DNA of 64,000 nucleotides from Microbacterium amylolyticum (GTDB taxonomy: Bacteria; Actinomycetota; Actinomycetes; Actinomycetales; Microbacteriaceae): contig NZ_CP049253.1 in NCBI RefSeq assembly GCF_011046975.1, positions 1,302,001-1,366,000 on the forward strand, written 5' to 3'. The notes under the pieces were generated by a model. The model had not been told where the DNA came from, searched no databases, and was given only the letters and a program-made list of their open reading frames with translations. The position numbers and the translations under genes were made by a program. Positions within the stretch are counted from its first letter, which is position 1. Each line of letters begins with the position of its first letter. Below are positions 9,049-22,678 of this stretch, in pieces.

Positions 9049-10515
9049 ATGGCACCGGCAACGTCGGGGGCAGCGTCCACGCCCCACATCGAACTCAAAA
9101 CACTCGGTCACCGCATCCGCCACCATCGCCTCGCGCGCGGCTACACCCTGGATGCGCTCGGCGATGCCGTCGGAGTGGCGGGTAGCCAGCTGAGCCTCAT
9201 CGAGAACGGCAAGCGTGAGCCGAAGCTCACGCTGCTTCAAAAAATCGCCGAGGCGACCGGCGTCAGTGTCACCGACCTGATTTCCTCCGAGCCGCCGAAC
9301 CGGCGTGCAGCTCTGGAGATCGAACTCGAACGTGCACAGCAGAGCCCCTCGTTCGCCCAGCTGAGCATTCCAGCAATTAAGGTCACCAAGGGCATCAGCG
9401 ACGACACCCTCGAGTCGATCCTGGGGCTGCACAACGAGTTGCAACGCCGCGATCGGGAGGCGAACGCCACCCCGGAAGAAGCCCGGCGGGCAAACACCGA
9501 GCTGCGCCGCAAGATGCGTGCCCTTAACAACTATCTGCCAGACATCGAGGATCTCGCGGAGAAACAACTCGCCGCCGCAGGGCACCAGGCGGGCGCGCTG
9601 ACCCACCGCACCGTGAGCATCATGGCGGAGCAACTCGGCTTCGATCTGATCTACGTCAACGATCTGCCGCGCTCAACTCGTTCAATCACCGACCTCGAAA
9701 ACGGCCGCATCTACCTGCCGCCCGCGTCGATTCCCGGTGGGCACGGCCTGCGATCCATGGCGCTCCAGGCCATGGCGCACCGCCTGCTCGGGCACCAGCC
9801 ACCCACGTCGTACGCGGACTTTCTGCAGCAGCGCCTCGAAATCAACTACTACGCGGCCTGTTGCCTCATCCCGCAGGGCAATGGCGTGCGGTTCCTCCAG
9901 CAGGCGAAGAAAGACCGCAACATCGCGGTCGAAGACTTCCGGGATGCCTTCGGCGTGACGCACGAGGCCGCGAGCATGCGGATGACGAACCTCATGACCG
10001 AGCATCTCGGAATGCCGCTGCACTTCCTCCGCGTCGGCGGGCAGGGCCAGATTGAGCGCGTCTACGAAAACGACGCCCTCCCCCTGCCGCAGGATGTCAC
10101 GGGAGCCGTCGAGGGTCAGATCGTGTGCCAGAAGTTCTCGGCCCGCAACGCCTTCGAACAGCAGAACCGAACAACCGAGCACTACCAGTACACAGACACT
10201 CCGGGCGGCACGTTCTGGTGCGCAACACAGACGGGAACACACGACGGGGGCGACTTCTCGATCACCGTTGGTGTGCCCTTCGACGACGCGAAGTTCTGGC
10301 GGGGACGGGAAACCCCCAGCCGCGCCGTATCCACCTGCCCCGATGAAACCTGCTGCCGTCGACCGTCAGCGGATATCACCGAGCGGTGGCGCGGAAGGGC
10401 CTGGCCGAGCGCGCGTGTACACACGCACATCTTCAGCCCCCTCCCCCGCGGGAATTTCCCGGGCGTCAGCGAAAGCGACGTCTTTGAGTTCCTCGAGAAG
10501 CACGCCGAGAGCTGA
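9049..10515 (+). CDS. RamB/ScfR-type XRE regulator (HTH + IrrE-like domain)
   Basis: The 488-residue protein starts with an XRE helix-turn-helix (about residues 15-75, with SQLSLIENGKREP as the recognition region). A linker follows, then an IrrE/ImmA-like domain, then the C-terminal domain typical of short-chain fatty acyl regulators, with a cysteine cluster in CPDETCCRR. RamB proteins control acetate and propionate metabolism in corynebacteria and mycobacteria. Its divergence from pckG suggests a link between acyl-CoA status and gluconeogenesis. The IrrE-like region lacks a clear HExxH (AMAHRLLG is at that place), as expected for a sensory rather than proteolytic domain. Confidence 0.85.
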   Translation: MAPATSGAASTPHIELKTLGHRIRHHRLARGYTLDALGDAVGVAGSQLSLIENGKREPKLTLLQKIAEATGVSVTDLISSEPPNRRAALEIELERAQQSPSFAQLSIPAIKVTKGISDDTLESILGLHNELQRRDREANATPEEARRANTELRRKMRALNNYLPDIEDLAEKQLAAAGHQAGALTHRTVSIMAEQLGFDLIYVNDLPRSTRSITDLENGRIYLPPASIPGGHGLRSMALQAMAHRLLGHQPPTSYADFLQQRLEINYYAACCLIPQGNGVRFLQQAKKDRNIAVEDFRDAFGVTHEAASMRMTNLMTEHLGMPLHFLRVGGQGQIERVYENDALPLPQDVTGAVEGQIVCQKFSARNAFEQQNRTTEHYQYTDTPGGTFWCATQTGTHDGGDFSITVGVPFDDAKFWRGRETPSRAVSTCPDETCCRRPSADITERWRGRAWPSARVHTHIFSPLPRGNFPGVSESDVFEFLEKHAES

Positions 10516-10531
10516 CCCTCAGATACGGCTA

Positions 10532-10580
10532 CAGCGCCGAGGAAACGTCCGACCACACGGTGGACTCTTCCTCGGCGCTG
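10532..10580. terminator. Stem-loop between convergent ramB-like and folD genes
   Basis: The 13-bp arms CAGCGCCGAGGAA and its complement enclose 23 nt that can form an inner GTCC/GGAC stem. It sits between two convergent genes and is a likely bidirectional terminator. Confidence 0.65.
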
Positions 10581-10594
10581 CGGCCGGTGCCACG

Positions 10595-11476
10595 CTAAGC
10601 GAGAGAGCGCTCCGCCGCCTCGACAACGTTTGTCATCAGAAGCGCAACGGTCATCGGGCCAACGCCGCCGGGGTTCGGGGAGAGGTATCCAGCGACCTCC
10701 GCGACGCCCGGGTGAACATCGCCGTAGATCTTCTGCTTGCCGGTCTCGGGGTTGTCTTCGCGGGTGACGCCGACGTCGAGAACAGCCGCTCCCGGTTTGA
10801 CGTCCTCGGGGCGGACGAGGTGCTTCACCCCGGCTGAAGCGACGATCACATCGGCCTGGCGAAGGTACTGCCCCATGTCGACAGTGCCGGTGTGCACCTG
10901 TGTCACGGTGGCATTCACTTCGCGACGCGTCAGGATGAGGCCGATCGAGCGTCCGATCGTGATGCCGCGTCCGACGACGACCACGTGCTTTCCGTTCAGG
11001 TCGTAACCGCTGCGTTGCAGCAGCTCGATCACCCCGCGGGGCGTGCACGGAAGAGGGCTGGTGATCTCGGAGTTGACGTTGAGCACGAGGCGACCGAGGT
11101 TGGTGGGGTGCAGACCATCTGCGTCCTTCGCAGGGTCGATGCGCTCGAGAACACGGTCGGTGTCGATGTGCTTCGGCAACGGGAGCTGCACGATGTAGCC
11201 GTGGCACGACGGATCGGCGTTCAGCTCATCGATCAGAGCCTCCACCTTCTCCTGTGTCGCGTCGGCAGGGAGTTCTCGCTGAATCGAGTTCATGCCGATC
11301 GCCTCGGACTGGCGATGCTTCATCCCCACGTACAGCTGCGAGGCCGGGTCGGCACCAACCAGAACGGTGGCGATTCCGGGGGTAACGCCCTTGTCTTTCA
11401 ACGCAGCGATGCGCTGCTTCAGCTCGTCTTTAATCGCGGCCGAGGCCGCCTTGCCGTCCAGAACCTGTGCGGTCAT
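10595..11476 (-). CDS. folD: Methylene-THF dehydrogenase / methenyl-THF cyclohydrolase
   Basis: The 293-residue bifunctional enzyme interconverts 5,10-methylene-THF, 5,10-methenyl-THF and 10-formyl-THF. It has the catalytic region [10 protein letters not shown] (Tyr and Lys), the motif QLPLPKHID, and the NADP-binding motif [11 protein letters not shown]. Length is normal for the family. It lies downstream of glyA on the same strand, so SHMT makes its substrate. A very strong hairpin sits between the two genes, and its SD (GAGGAGG) begins only a few bases after that hairpin. Confidence 0.97.
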   Translation of the reverse strand: MTAQVLDGKAASAAIKDELKQRIAALKDKGVTPGIATVLVGADPASQLYVGMKHRQSEAIGMNSIQRELPADATQEKVEALIDELNADPSCHGYIVQLPLPKHIDTDRVLERIDPAKDADGLHPTNLGRLVLNVNSEITSPLPCTPRGVIELLQRSGYDLNGKHVVVVGRGITIGRSIGLILTRREVNATVTQVHTGTVDMGQYLRQADVIVASAGVKHLVRPEDVKPGAAVLDVGVTREDNPETGKQKIYGDVHPGVAEVAGYLSPNPGGVGPMTVALLMTNVVEAAERSLA

Positions 11477-11492
11477 GTTTCCTCCTCAGTGA

Positions 11493-11540
11493 GCATGCCC
11501 CGGTGAATCACTATCTTGGTAGTGATTCACCGGGGCATGC
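11493..11540 (-). promoter_or_regulatory. Perfect 21-bp intergenic hairpin between glyA and folD
   Basis: The arms 11493-11513 and 11520-11540 are exact complements, each beginning GCATGCCCCGGTG or ending in its complement, with the six-nt loop TCTTGG. No T tract follows in the glyA-to-folD direction. Instead the folD ribosome binding site follows within about 5 nt. It may weaken read-through, act as an RNase stop that sets the glyA:folD ratio, or be a terminator with folD having its own promoter. Confidence 0.75.
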
Positions 11541-11555
11541 GCGACGCCAATTCGA

Positions 11556-12854
11556 TCAGATGCCGGCGTAGCCCTGGCCAGCAGCCTCAAGGCCGGGATA
11601 CAGCGGAAACGCATCGGCGAGCTTCGCCGCACGCGCGCGCAGAGCGGGAACGTCGGCTCCCGGCTGCAGCGCAAGAGCGATCACGTCGGCCACCTCGGTA
11701 AACTCGGCATCTCCGAATCCGCGCGTCGCCAGCGCAGGCGTGCCGATACGCAGGCCCGATGTGACCATCGGCGGACGGGGGTCATTCGGCACCGCGTTGC
11801 GGTTAACCGTGATGCGAATATCGTGCAGCAGGTCTTCTGCCTGCTTGCCATCGATCGCGGCATGACGCAGATCAACGAGCACCAGGTGAACGTCCGTTCC
11901 CCCCGAGCGCACGCTAATACCGGCGTCTGCGACATCCTGCTGCGACAGGCGCTCGGCAAGGATCTGCGCACCGCGCAGCGTGCGCTTCTGCCGGTCGGCG
12001 AACTCCTCAGACGCAGCCAGCTTGAACGCGGTCGCCTTAGCCGCGATCACGTGCATGAGCGGGCCACCCTGCTGTCCAGGGAAAACGGCCGAGTTGATCT
12101 TCTTGGCGATGTCCGCATCGTTCGTGAGGATGAAGCCCGAGCGGGGCCCACCGATCGTCTTGTGCACGGTCGAGGACACCACGTGTGCGTGCGGAACCGG
12201 GTTCGGGTGAACACCACCGGCGACAAGGCCCGCAAAGTGAGCCATGTCCACCCACAGGTAGGCGCCCACCTCGTCGGCGATCTCGCGGAAGGCCGCGAAG
12301 TCGAGCTGACGGGGGTATGCCGACCACCCGGCGATGATCACCTTGGGCTTGTGCTCGTGCGCGAGTCGACGCACCTCGTCCATATCGACGAGGGAAGTCT
12401 CGGGGTCGACCCCGTACGCGACGATGTCGTAGAGACGTCCGGAGAAGTTGATCTTCATGCCGTGCGTCAGGTGTCCGCCGTGGTCGAGCGACAGACCAAG
12501 AACGGTGTCGCCCTGACGAGCGATTGCGTGCAGAACAGCGGCATTCGCCGAAGCACCCGAGTGGGGCTGAACGTTGGCGAACTGTGCCCCGAACAGGCTC
12601 TTGGCCCGCTCGATCGCGAGGTTCTCGGCAACGTCGACTTCCTCGCAGCCGCCGTAGTAACGGCGCCCGGGGTAGCCCTCGGCGTACTTGTTCGTGAGAA
12701 CGGAGCCCTGCGACTGCAGGACCGAAACGGGAACGATGTTCTCGGATGCGATCATCTCGAGAAAACCACGCTGGCGATCGAGTTCGCGCTGCAGGACCTG
12801 CGCGATCTCCGGGTCGACTTCAGTGAGGGGGGCGTTAAAAAGCGGCTCGGTCAT
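11556..12854 (-). CDS. glyA: Serine hydroxymethyltransferase
   Basis: The 432-residue PLP enzyme converts serine and THF to glycine and 5,10-methylene-THF. The PLP-lysine segment is [15 protein letters not shown], and the N-terminal LASENIVP-like segment ([17 protein letters not shown]) binds substrate. The start is the ATG of MTEPLFNAP, preceded by TGGAGAAAC; a further in-frame extension of 32 residues lies in the riboswitch leader and is not coding. Its leader carries a ZTP-type aptamer, linking expression to 10-formyl-THF shortage. folD follows on the same strand. Confidence 0.97.
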   Translation of the reverse strand: MTEPLFNAPLTEVDPEIAQVLQRELDRQRGFLEMIASENIVPVSVLQSQGSVLTNKYAEGYPGRRYYGGCEEVDVAENLAIERAKSLFGAQFANVQPHSGASANAAVLHAIARQGDTVLGLSLDHGGHLTHGMKINFSGRLYDIVAYGVDPETSLVDMDEVRRLAHEHKPKVIIAGWSAYPRQLDFAAFREIADEVGAYLWVDMAHFAGLVAGGVHPNPVPHAHVVSSTVHKTIGGPRSGFILTNDADIAKKINSAVFPGQQGGPLMHVIAAKATAFKLAASEEFADRQKRTLRGAQILAERLSQQDVADAGISVRSGGTDVHLVLVDLRHAAIDGKQAEDLLHDIRITVNRNAVPNDPRPPMVTSGLRIGTPALATRGFGDAEFTEVADVIALALQPGADVPALRARAAKLADAFPLYPGLEAAGQGYAGI

Positions 12855-12896
12855 GTTTCTCCAGAACGACGTGCGGACATCGGGGTTATCGCTTCG

Positions 12897-12971
12897 GCCC
12901 AGGCGCGCGGTCGAATGTCGTTCTTTCGTCGCTTCCCGGTGGTGGCCCACCTCAGGCGCCAGTCGCGACCC
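12897..12971 (-). ncRNA. ZTP/ZMP riboswitch (pfl motif) in glyA leader
   Basis: Read on the minus strand, the leader contains GGGTCGCGACTGGCG, then a GTGG/CCAC hairpin, then the core ACCGGGAAGCGACGA, a variable stem, and CCGCGCGCCTGGGC. These are the conserved elements of the pfl RNA, a riboswitch for the purine intermediates ZTP and ZMP that accumulate when 10-formyl-THF is low. glyA and folD are classic targets. The aptamer ends 42 nt before the glyA start. I see no terminator behind it, so control is more likely at translation. Confidence 0.9.
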
Positions 12972-13008
12972 GATAAATCTTACGGCAAATCATCACCGCT
13001 GTGAATGC

Positions 13009-13048
13009 CGCAAGGGCGGAGCGAGCCGAAGCTCACCCCGCCCTTGCG
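13009..13048 (-). terminator. Stem-loop after the secreted protease gene
   Basis: An 11-bp stem, CGCAAGGGCGG with its complement, around an 18-nt loop lies 16 bp beyond the protease stop. It is a likely terminator. Confidence 0.6.
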
Positions 13049-13063
13049 AGAACTCAGATGGCG

Positions 13064-15265
13064 TTAGACGCGGCTTGCGCGACGGGCCACCATGAGGACG
13101 ATGCCACCGATCAGCAGAACAGCTGCTCCGCCGATGAGCGGAAGCGCCACGTAGGCGTCCGTCGGAGCGAGGTCGCCGCCACCCGGAGCGGGGCTCGGGG
13201 TTGCGTCATCCGTGGGAGCGGGCTCCTCCGTGGGGGCGGGCTCCTCCGTGGGGGCGGGCTCCTCCGTGGGAGCAGGCGTCGGGACAACGGCCTCAGCCTC
13301 GACCGAGAACGCTACCGTGGCCACATCGCTGACAGCGCCGTCGATCGCCTGAACGGCCGAAACCGTGTATGCGCCAACCGCGAGGTCTGCGGGCAGGTCA
13401 GCCGACCACATTCCGCCGGAAACAACAGCCTCGATCGTCTGACCGGGCATGATCGCTGCCATCGTGTTGTGGCCCGACGATGCGTTCAGCGCGTCGAGAG
13501 CGATTGTGACAACCGCACCCTCAACGCCGGACTGGCCGGTGATCGAGGCAGGAATCGCGTCCTCGGCGTAGGCGTCGCCGTCAGCCGGGGTCAGGATTTC
13601 GGGAGCGCCGGGAACGACCTCGAACGAGATCCAGCGTGCGTCTGAAGTGTCGTCGCCGAGCGACTGCGTCGCGCCCACCGTGTACGCGCCGAAGCCGAGC
13701 TCGACGTCAACCGACCACGTGCCGTCGTTGCCGACAGTCGTCGTTCCGGAAGCGTCAGCGAGAAGCGAGATCTCGGCGCCGGGAACGGCACCTTCGCCCG
13801 AGATGGACGTGATCGCGCTGGTCGTGCGCAGCTCGTTCGAGGGCGAGGTGATCTCCGGAGCCGAGAGAACCGTCTCGATCTTCGCCGTTGCGGTCTCCGA
13901 CGAGTCGAAGCCGCGCGATGCGACAACCTCGATGTCGAACGAGCCGACAGCCGCGGGAGCCGAGAAGCTGAACGTGCCGTCTTCATCAGCCGTGGTCGAC
14001 GCGGTGATGTCACCGGTGATCTCGACGTCTGCGCCAGCAGGAGCCGTTCCGGACACACTGCTACCGGCCTCGACCGTTGCGTCCTGGACGACAGGAGCGT
14101 CAACGTGAAGCATGACGGTGTACGCACCGGCCTCGCGCTCGACGATGTCGAGTGCGTTCTCGATGTTCGAGAACCACACGCTCATACCGTCGGCGGGACC
14201 ACCGCTGACGAAACCAGCGGCCATGTCGCCTGCGAGGGCGGGGCCACCAGAGTCACCGGGTGCACCGACGGGCTCGCCGTCCATGGACTCGGCGCGGAAA
14301 CCGGAGACCCAGCGGTCTTCGATGATCTGCCAGCCGTGCTCAACGACGAGCGCATCGCGCTCACCCGTTGTGCGGCCGCTTCGTGTGACGACCTCGCCGA
14401 TTTCCGGCGTGCCGACGCTGCGGACGAGGTGCGTGGAACCGGGGAGGTTGTCCTCGGCGCCCAGCGTCCAGTCGGTAACCTCGGGCTTGAGCTCAAGCTC
14501 GGGGTTCTCGACCGAGATCACCGAAACATCGGTGCCCTCGAGGGTGTCGAAGTCGGGGAGGATACCGGCGTCGAGGTCGTCCCAGTTGACGGCCTCGTTG
14601 CCCGGGCCACCGAACTGTGCGAAAACCCACTCGCCGATGTAGTCGTAGATGACAACGCCCTCGTCGGAACCGACAGCATCCTCGGTGCTGGGAAGCGTTG
14701 CGAAGATCGAGCCGGGGCCGAAGTCCTCAGGCATGCAGTGACCGGCGCTCAACAGAGCGGGCTCGCCCTCGGGTGACCATGCCGTGAAGCCGACCGAGCA
14801 CAGGCCGTAGCCCTGGATGCTGCCGTCTTCGTTCAGGTCGGCCACACCGTAACCTGCGCCGCCGACGATCGTCGCGAGGGAAGCGGGAAGCGACTCGACT
14901 TCGTCCTCTTCCTGCCAAGCAAGGTCAAACGCAACTTCGCGGTCCCTGTCGCCCTCGATACGAACGTTCTCGTAGGAGTCTTCGAAGTCGGACAAAACAG
15001 CCGCGTCGTCGGCCGAGAAGGCCGTCTCAGCGGAGCGACCTTCGGAAAGCTCGCCCTCGACGCCGATCGTGATGACGCCGTCTGCGTCTGTCGTCACGCT
15101 CACAACGCCGGGGATGGCCTTCGCCTGTGCGGCGATCTCATCAAAATCCGCTGTCAGTGCGGCATCCTGCGCGACAGCGGGAGCGACCATCAGGCCACTG
15201 GCGGCGAGCGCAACTGCGGTGCTCATGGCACCGAGCGCGACGCGCTTCTTGTTCAAGAACTGCAA
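13064..15265 (-). CDS. Secreted S1-type serine protease with Ig-like repeats and C-terminal membrane anchor
   Basis: The 733-residue protein has a signal peptide (cleavage near APAVAQ, residue 33), a propeptide-like segment to about 125, and a chymotrypsin-like domain. The catalytic triad can be seen as His176 (LLSAGHC), Asp232 (LDAGIL) and Ser339 (APGDSGGPA). Three to four bacterial Ig-like or adhesion modules follow (about 385-665). A PTEEPA repeat linker precedes the C-terminus, where LAPTD, a hydrophobic helix and RRASRV look like a sortase signal. The motif ends in Asp instead of the Gly seen in the GH43 protein of this window, so covalent anchoring is uncertain and it may simply stay membrane-bound. 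Confidence 0.88.
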   Translation of the reverse strand: MQFLNKKRVALGAMSTAVALAASGLMVAPAVAQDAALTADFDEIAAQAKAIPGVVSVTTDADGVITIGVEGELSEGRSAETAFSADDAAVLSDFEDSYENVRIEGDRDREVAFDLAWQEEDEVESLPASLATIVGGAGYGVADLNEDGSIQGYGLCSVGFTAWSPEGEPALLSAGHCMPEDFGPGSIFATLPSTEDAVGSDEGVVIYDYIGEWVFAQFGGPGNEAVNWDDLDAGILPDFDTLEGTDVSVISVENPELELKPEVTDWTLGAEDNLPGSTHLVRSVGTPEIGEVVTRSGRTTGERDALVVEHGWQIIEDRWVSGFRAESMDGEPVGAPGDSGGPALAGDMAAGFVSGGPADGMSVWFSNIENALDIVEREAGAYTVMLHVDAPVVQDATVEAGSSVSGTAPAGADVEITGDITASTTADEDGTFSFSAPAAVGSFDIEVVASRGFDSSETATAKIETVLSAPEITSPSNELRTTSAITSISGEGAVPGAEISLLADASGTTTVGNDGTWSVDVELGFGAYTVGATQSLGDDTSDARWISFEVVPGAPEILTPADGDAYAEDAIPASITGQSGVEGAVVTIALDALNASSGHNTMAAIMPGQTIEAVVSGGMWSADLPADLAVGAYTVSAVQAIDGAVSDVATVAFSVEAEAVVPTPAPTEEPAPTEEPAPTEEPAPTDDATPSPAPGGGDLAPTDAYVALPLIGGAAVLLIGGIVLMVARRASRV
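13211..13276. repeat. 18-bp tandem repeat in protease gene (PTEEPA linker)
   Basis: About three and a half near-identical 18-bp units coding for PTEEPA. It forms a flexible wall-spanning linker and is prone to copy-number change. Confidence 0.85.
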
Positions 15266-15527
15266 ACGATTCTCCCCTGGGATCTTGGCGACGAATTCGC
15301 CGTCATCAGAACTCTCAACGGCGTCGATTCAGGAAGTTCAGCGCATCCCTAGAGTCGACACAGCGTGTCCACAGTACAGGAAATCGCGAAACCTGCGAAA
15401 TGGTCGGGAGCGACCGTCTCCTCGATGCGCTGATCGCCACGACGCACAGGCGCTACCCAGCCAGGATTCAGGTGTCCTAAACTGAAAAGTGGGTGGATGA
15501 TTCCTCAACACTCAGACAGGGAGGCCG

Positions 15528-15917
15528 ATGATGAATCGCAGACGCATGGCAGCAGTGATGAGTCTGGCCGCATCCGCAACGCTGATTCTCGCGGGATGCG
15601 CGACCAACGCACCAGGAGCGAACGACATGGACCTCAGCCCCTACCTTGACACCACCTTCTCGAGCACGGAAGCCGGCGAGCCGTACGTCGAGTTCGGCGA
15701 GAACGGCCGGTTCACGGGCAGCGACGGGTGTAACGGATTCGGCGGGGAGTACGAGGTCGATGGGGATGTTCTCGTCCTCAACCCCGGCTTCACGACGCTC
15801 AAGGCCTGCGAGGGTGTCGACGGCTGGTTGCAGCACGCAAAGACGGTGGCTCTCGACGGCGACACCCTGCGCGTGTATGACGCCGCGGGCGACGAGCTCG
15901 GCACGCTCTCACGCTGA
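15528..15917 (+). CDS. META/HslJ-type domain lipoprotein
   Basis: The 129-residue protein has a lipoprotein signal with the lipobox LILAGC (Cys about 24). It then carries a single META-like domain with SDGCNGFGGEY and a second conserved cysteine in TLKAC. META domains occur in small envelope proteins such as HslJ, linked to stress or antibiotic tolerance, but their reaction is unknown. The start could be the first or second of two adjacent ATG codons; GGGAGG is better spaced to the second (15531). It is monocistronic and followed by a strong terminator. Confidence 0.85.
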   Translation: MMNRRRMAAVMSLAASATLILAGCATNAPGANDMDLSPYLDTTFSSTEAGEPYVEFGENGRFTGSDGCNGFGGEYEVDGDVLVLNPGFTTLKACEGVDGWLQHAKTVALDGDTLRVYDAAGDELGTLSR

Positions 15918-20497
<4,580 letters not shown>

Positions 20498-20543
20498 AAC
20501 ATCGATCCTTCCGGCGGCCGGGTGCCGCATGCAAGCCACAATA

Positions 20544-20580
20544 CGATGAACCCGCGCGATCGGATCGCGCGGGTTCATCG
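20544..20580 (-). terminator. 18-bp perfect hairpin between permease and glucosidase genes
   Basis: The arms 20544-20561 and 20563-20580 are exact complements (GATGAACCCGCGCGATC in one arm) around a single central base. In the operon direction it is followed by TATTGTGG, a weak T-rich tail. It may be a partial terminator that lowers glucosidase expression relative to the transporter. Confidence 0.65.
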
Positions 20581-20604
20581 ATAACGCCAATTCTGAGTTG
20601 CTGT

Positions 20605-21540
20605 TTAGCCCTTCGACGCCCCCGCAAGCAGGCCGCGGACGAAGTACCGCTGCAGCACGAGGAACACCACCAGAGGCACGATGATCGCGATGAACGCACC
20701 GGCCGTGAGCAGGTGCCACGCCTCTCCGCGCTGCCCCGTCATCTGTGCCAAGAGTTTCGTGACCGGCGAGACGTTACCGTCCGCAAAGATCAACGACACG
20801 AGCAGATCGTTCCACACCCACAGGAACTGGAAGATGGCGAACGATGCGATCGCGGGCATGCTCAGCGGCAACACGATCCGATAGAAAATCTGGCCGTGGC
20901 TGGCACCGTCAACGCGGGCTGCCTCGATGACATCCTTCGGAATCTGCGACACGAAGTTGTGCAGGAGGAAGATCGCCAGGGGCAGGGCGAAGATCGTGTG
21001 TGCGATCCACACCTGCGCATAGCCTGCTGCCCCGAAGGCCTGAATGACAGGGAATCCGAACAGCTCGCCCCGCGAGAACAACCGCAACAGCGGGATGAAC
21101 GCCATCTGGATGGGCACGATCTGCAGCGCAAACACGAGAACGAACAGAACGTTCTTTCCCTTGAAATCCATCCACGCGAATCCGTACGCGGCAAGGGTCG
21201 CGATGATCAGCGGGATGAGCGCCGCGGGGATGGTGATGGCGAACGAGTTCACGAACGCCTGCACCATCGTGATACCGCCGACGGTCGTCGACAGCGCCTC
21301 CGTGTAGTTGTCCGTCGTCCAGCCCCAGTTACGGAACGCCGTCCACCAACCGGTGGTCTGAATCTCTGTCTGAGGACGGAACGACGACACCAGCAGACCG
21401 AAGGTGGGGATCGTCCAGATCACCGCGATGACGATTGCCGCGATCGTCGCGATCGGCGACGTCAGCGTCTTCTTCGCGTTTGAGAATGCCCCGGGTTTTG
21501 TGCCCGGCCCCGTCGTGACGAGTGTCCGTGTTTCGCTCAT
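20605..21540 (-). CDS. Carbohydrate ABC transporter permease (MalG/AglG-like)
   Basis: The 311-residue inner-membrane permease has six predicted helices and the cytoplasmic EAA loop IEAARVDGASHGQIFYRIVLP, which contacts the ATPase. The start ATG overlaps the stop of the preceding permease (ATGA). No ATPase gene is present in the cluster, so a shared MsiK-type ATPase is likely. Together with the partner permease and lipoprotein it imports an oligosaccharide. Confidence 0.92.
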   Translation of the reverse strand: MSETRTLVTTGPGTKPGAFSNAKKTLTSPIATIAAIVIAVIWTIPTFGLLVSSFRPQTEIQTTGWWTAFRNWGWTTDNYTEALSTTVGGITMVQAFVNSFAITIPAALIPLIIATLAAYGFAWMDFKGKNVLFVLVFALQIVPIQMAFIPLLRLFSRGELFGFPVIQAFGAAGYAQVWIAHTIFALPLAIFLLHNFVSQIPKDVIEAARVDGASHGQIFYRIVLPLSMPAIASFAIFQFLWVWNDLLVSLIFADGNVSPVTKLLAQMTGQRGEAWHLLTAGAFIAIIVPLVVFLVLQRYFVRGLLAGASKG

Positions 21541-22673
21541 CACGCAATCTCCTTCTGCTTGTTCATCTGCCGCGCGTTGTAAATAATGAGCGGCAGCACG
21601 AGGACGAACAGCACAACGGCGTACGCCGCAGCGCGACCCGTCTGCAGGTTGCTGAACTGCGAGTACATTTCGTTCGCGATCACCGAGGTGTTGTTGCCAC
21701 CGGCGGTCATGGTGCGAACGATGTCGAAGATCTTCATCGACGTGAGGGCGATCGTCGTCAGAACGACAACGATCGACGTCTTAATGCTCGGAACAACGAT
21801 CTGCAGGAAGCGCTGGATCGCATTCGCGCCATCGAGCTGTGAGGCCTCGATCTGCTCGGCCGGAACACCCTTGATCGCCGCAGACAGCACGACCATCGCG
21901 AAACCGGTGTAGATCCAGACGAACACGAGGATGAGGAAGAGAGTGTTCCACGGCTCGAGCTGGAGGAAGAAGATCGGCTCTCCGCCCAACCAGACGATGA
22001 TCTGGTTCAGGAAACCAATCTGGTCTCGTCCGGACGGGCGATGCGTGTACATGAAGCGCCAAATGATGCTGGCGCCGACGAACGAGATCGCCATCGGCAA
22101 GAAGATCAGTGTCTTGTAGATCTTCTCGCCGCGCGTCTTATCGATGAAGTACGCATACACCAGACCGATCGCTGTCGAGGCGACAGGGGCGATGAGCACC
22201 CACACGATGGTGTTCGCCACGGTTCGGATGCCCTGAGGTTGGGTGAAGATCCACTCGTAGTTCGCGAGACCGACGAACGCCGTTCCCGTCGAGTTGAAGA
22301 ACGACTGGATGATCGTCTCGACAACAGGGAGGATCAAGCCGACGAACAGCAGCGACAGCGCCGGGGCCAGGAACGCGAACAGCTGGAACTTGTAGCCCGC
22401 CCCTTCCTTCGCCCGCAGGTCGAACCAGAAGAAGAGCAGGCCCAGAATTCCCGCGCCGAGAATGGCCCACCACCACGACTGCAGCAGCCAGAGCACACCC
22501 AGCGGCGCGAGAACGCAGACCGCGAGCCGGATCAGGGTATAGATGCGTCCCTTACGCGGGGCAATTTCGATGAAGAAGAGGAGGATCCCGACCGCCGCCG
22601 CGAAGGTCGCGACGACGATCGGAATCTGGGCCCAGGGCGACAGCCAGCTGAGCCACGTGAGGAAGTCGGCCAT
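21540..22673 (-). CDS. Carbohydrate ABC transporter permease (MalF/AglF-like)
   Basis: The 377-residue permease has extra N-terminal helices (about residues 10-100) typical of MalF-type subunits. Its EAA-type loop is IEASQLDGANAIQRFLQIVVP. The gene starts 5 nt after the binding-protein stop and overlaps the next permease by 1 nt, showing a tightly coupled operon. It forms the membrane channel with the MalG-like partner. Confidence 0.92.
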   Translation of the reverse strand: MADFLTWLSWLSPWAQIPIVVATFAAAVGILLFFIEIAPRKGRIYTLIRLAVCVLAPLGVLWLLQSWWWAILGAGILGLLFFWFDLRAKEGAGYKFQLFAFLAPALSLLFVGLILPVVETIIQSFFNSTGTAFVGLANYEWIFTQPQGIRTVANTIVWVLIAPVASTAIGLVYAYFIDKTRGEKIYKTLIFLPMAISFVGASIIWRFMYTHRPSGRDQIGFLNQIIVWLGGEPIFFLQLEPWNTLFLILVFVWIYTGFAMVVLSAAIKGVPAEQIEASQLDGANAIQRFLQIVVPSIKTSIVVVLTTIALTSMKIFDIVRTMTAGGNNTSVIANEMYSQFSNLQTGRAAAYAVVLFVLVLPLIIYNARQMNKQKEIA

Positions 22674-22678
22674 GAGGT

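Noticed and set aside
12897..12971. THF or glycine riboswitch upstream of glyA
   Set aside because: The conserved blocks fit the pfl/ZTP motif rather than those classes.
20498..20719. N-terminal extension of the GH13 glucosidase
   Set aside because: The added 74 residues would be read from the intergenic hairpin and do not resemble the family.
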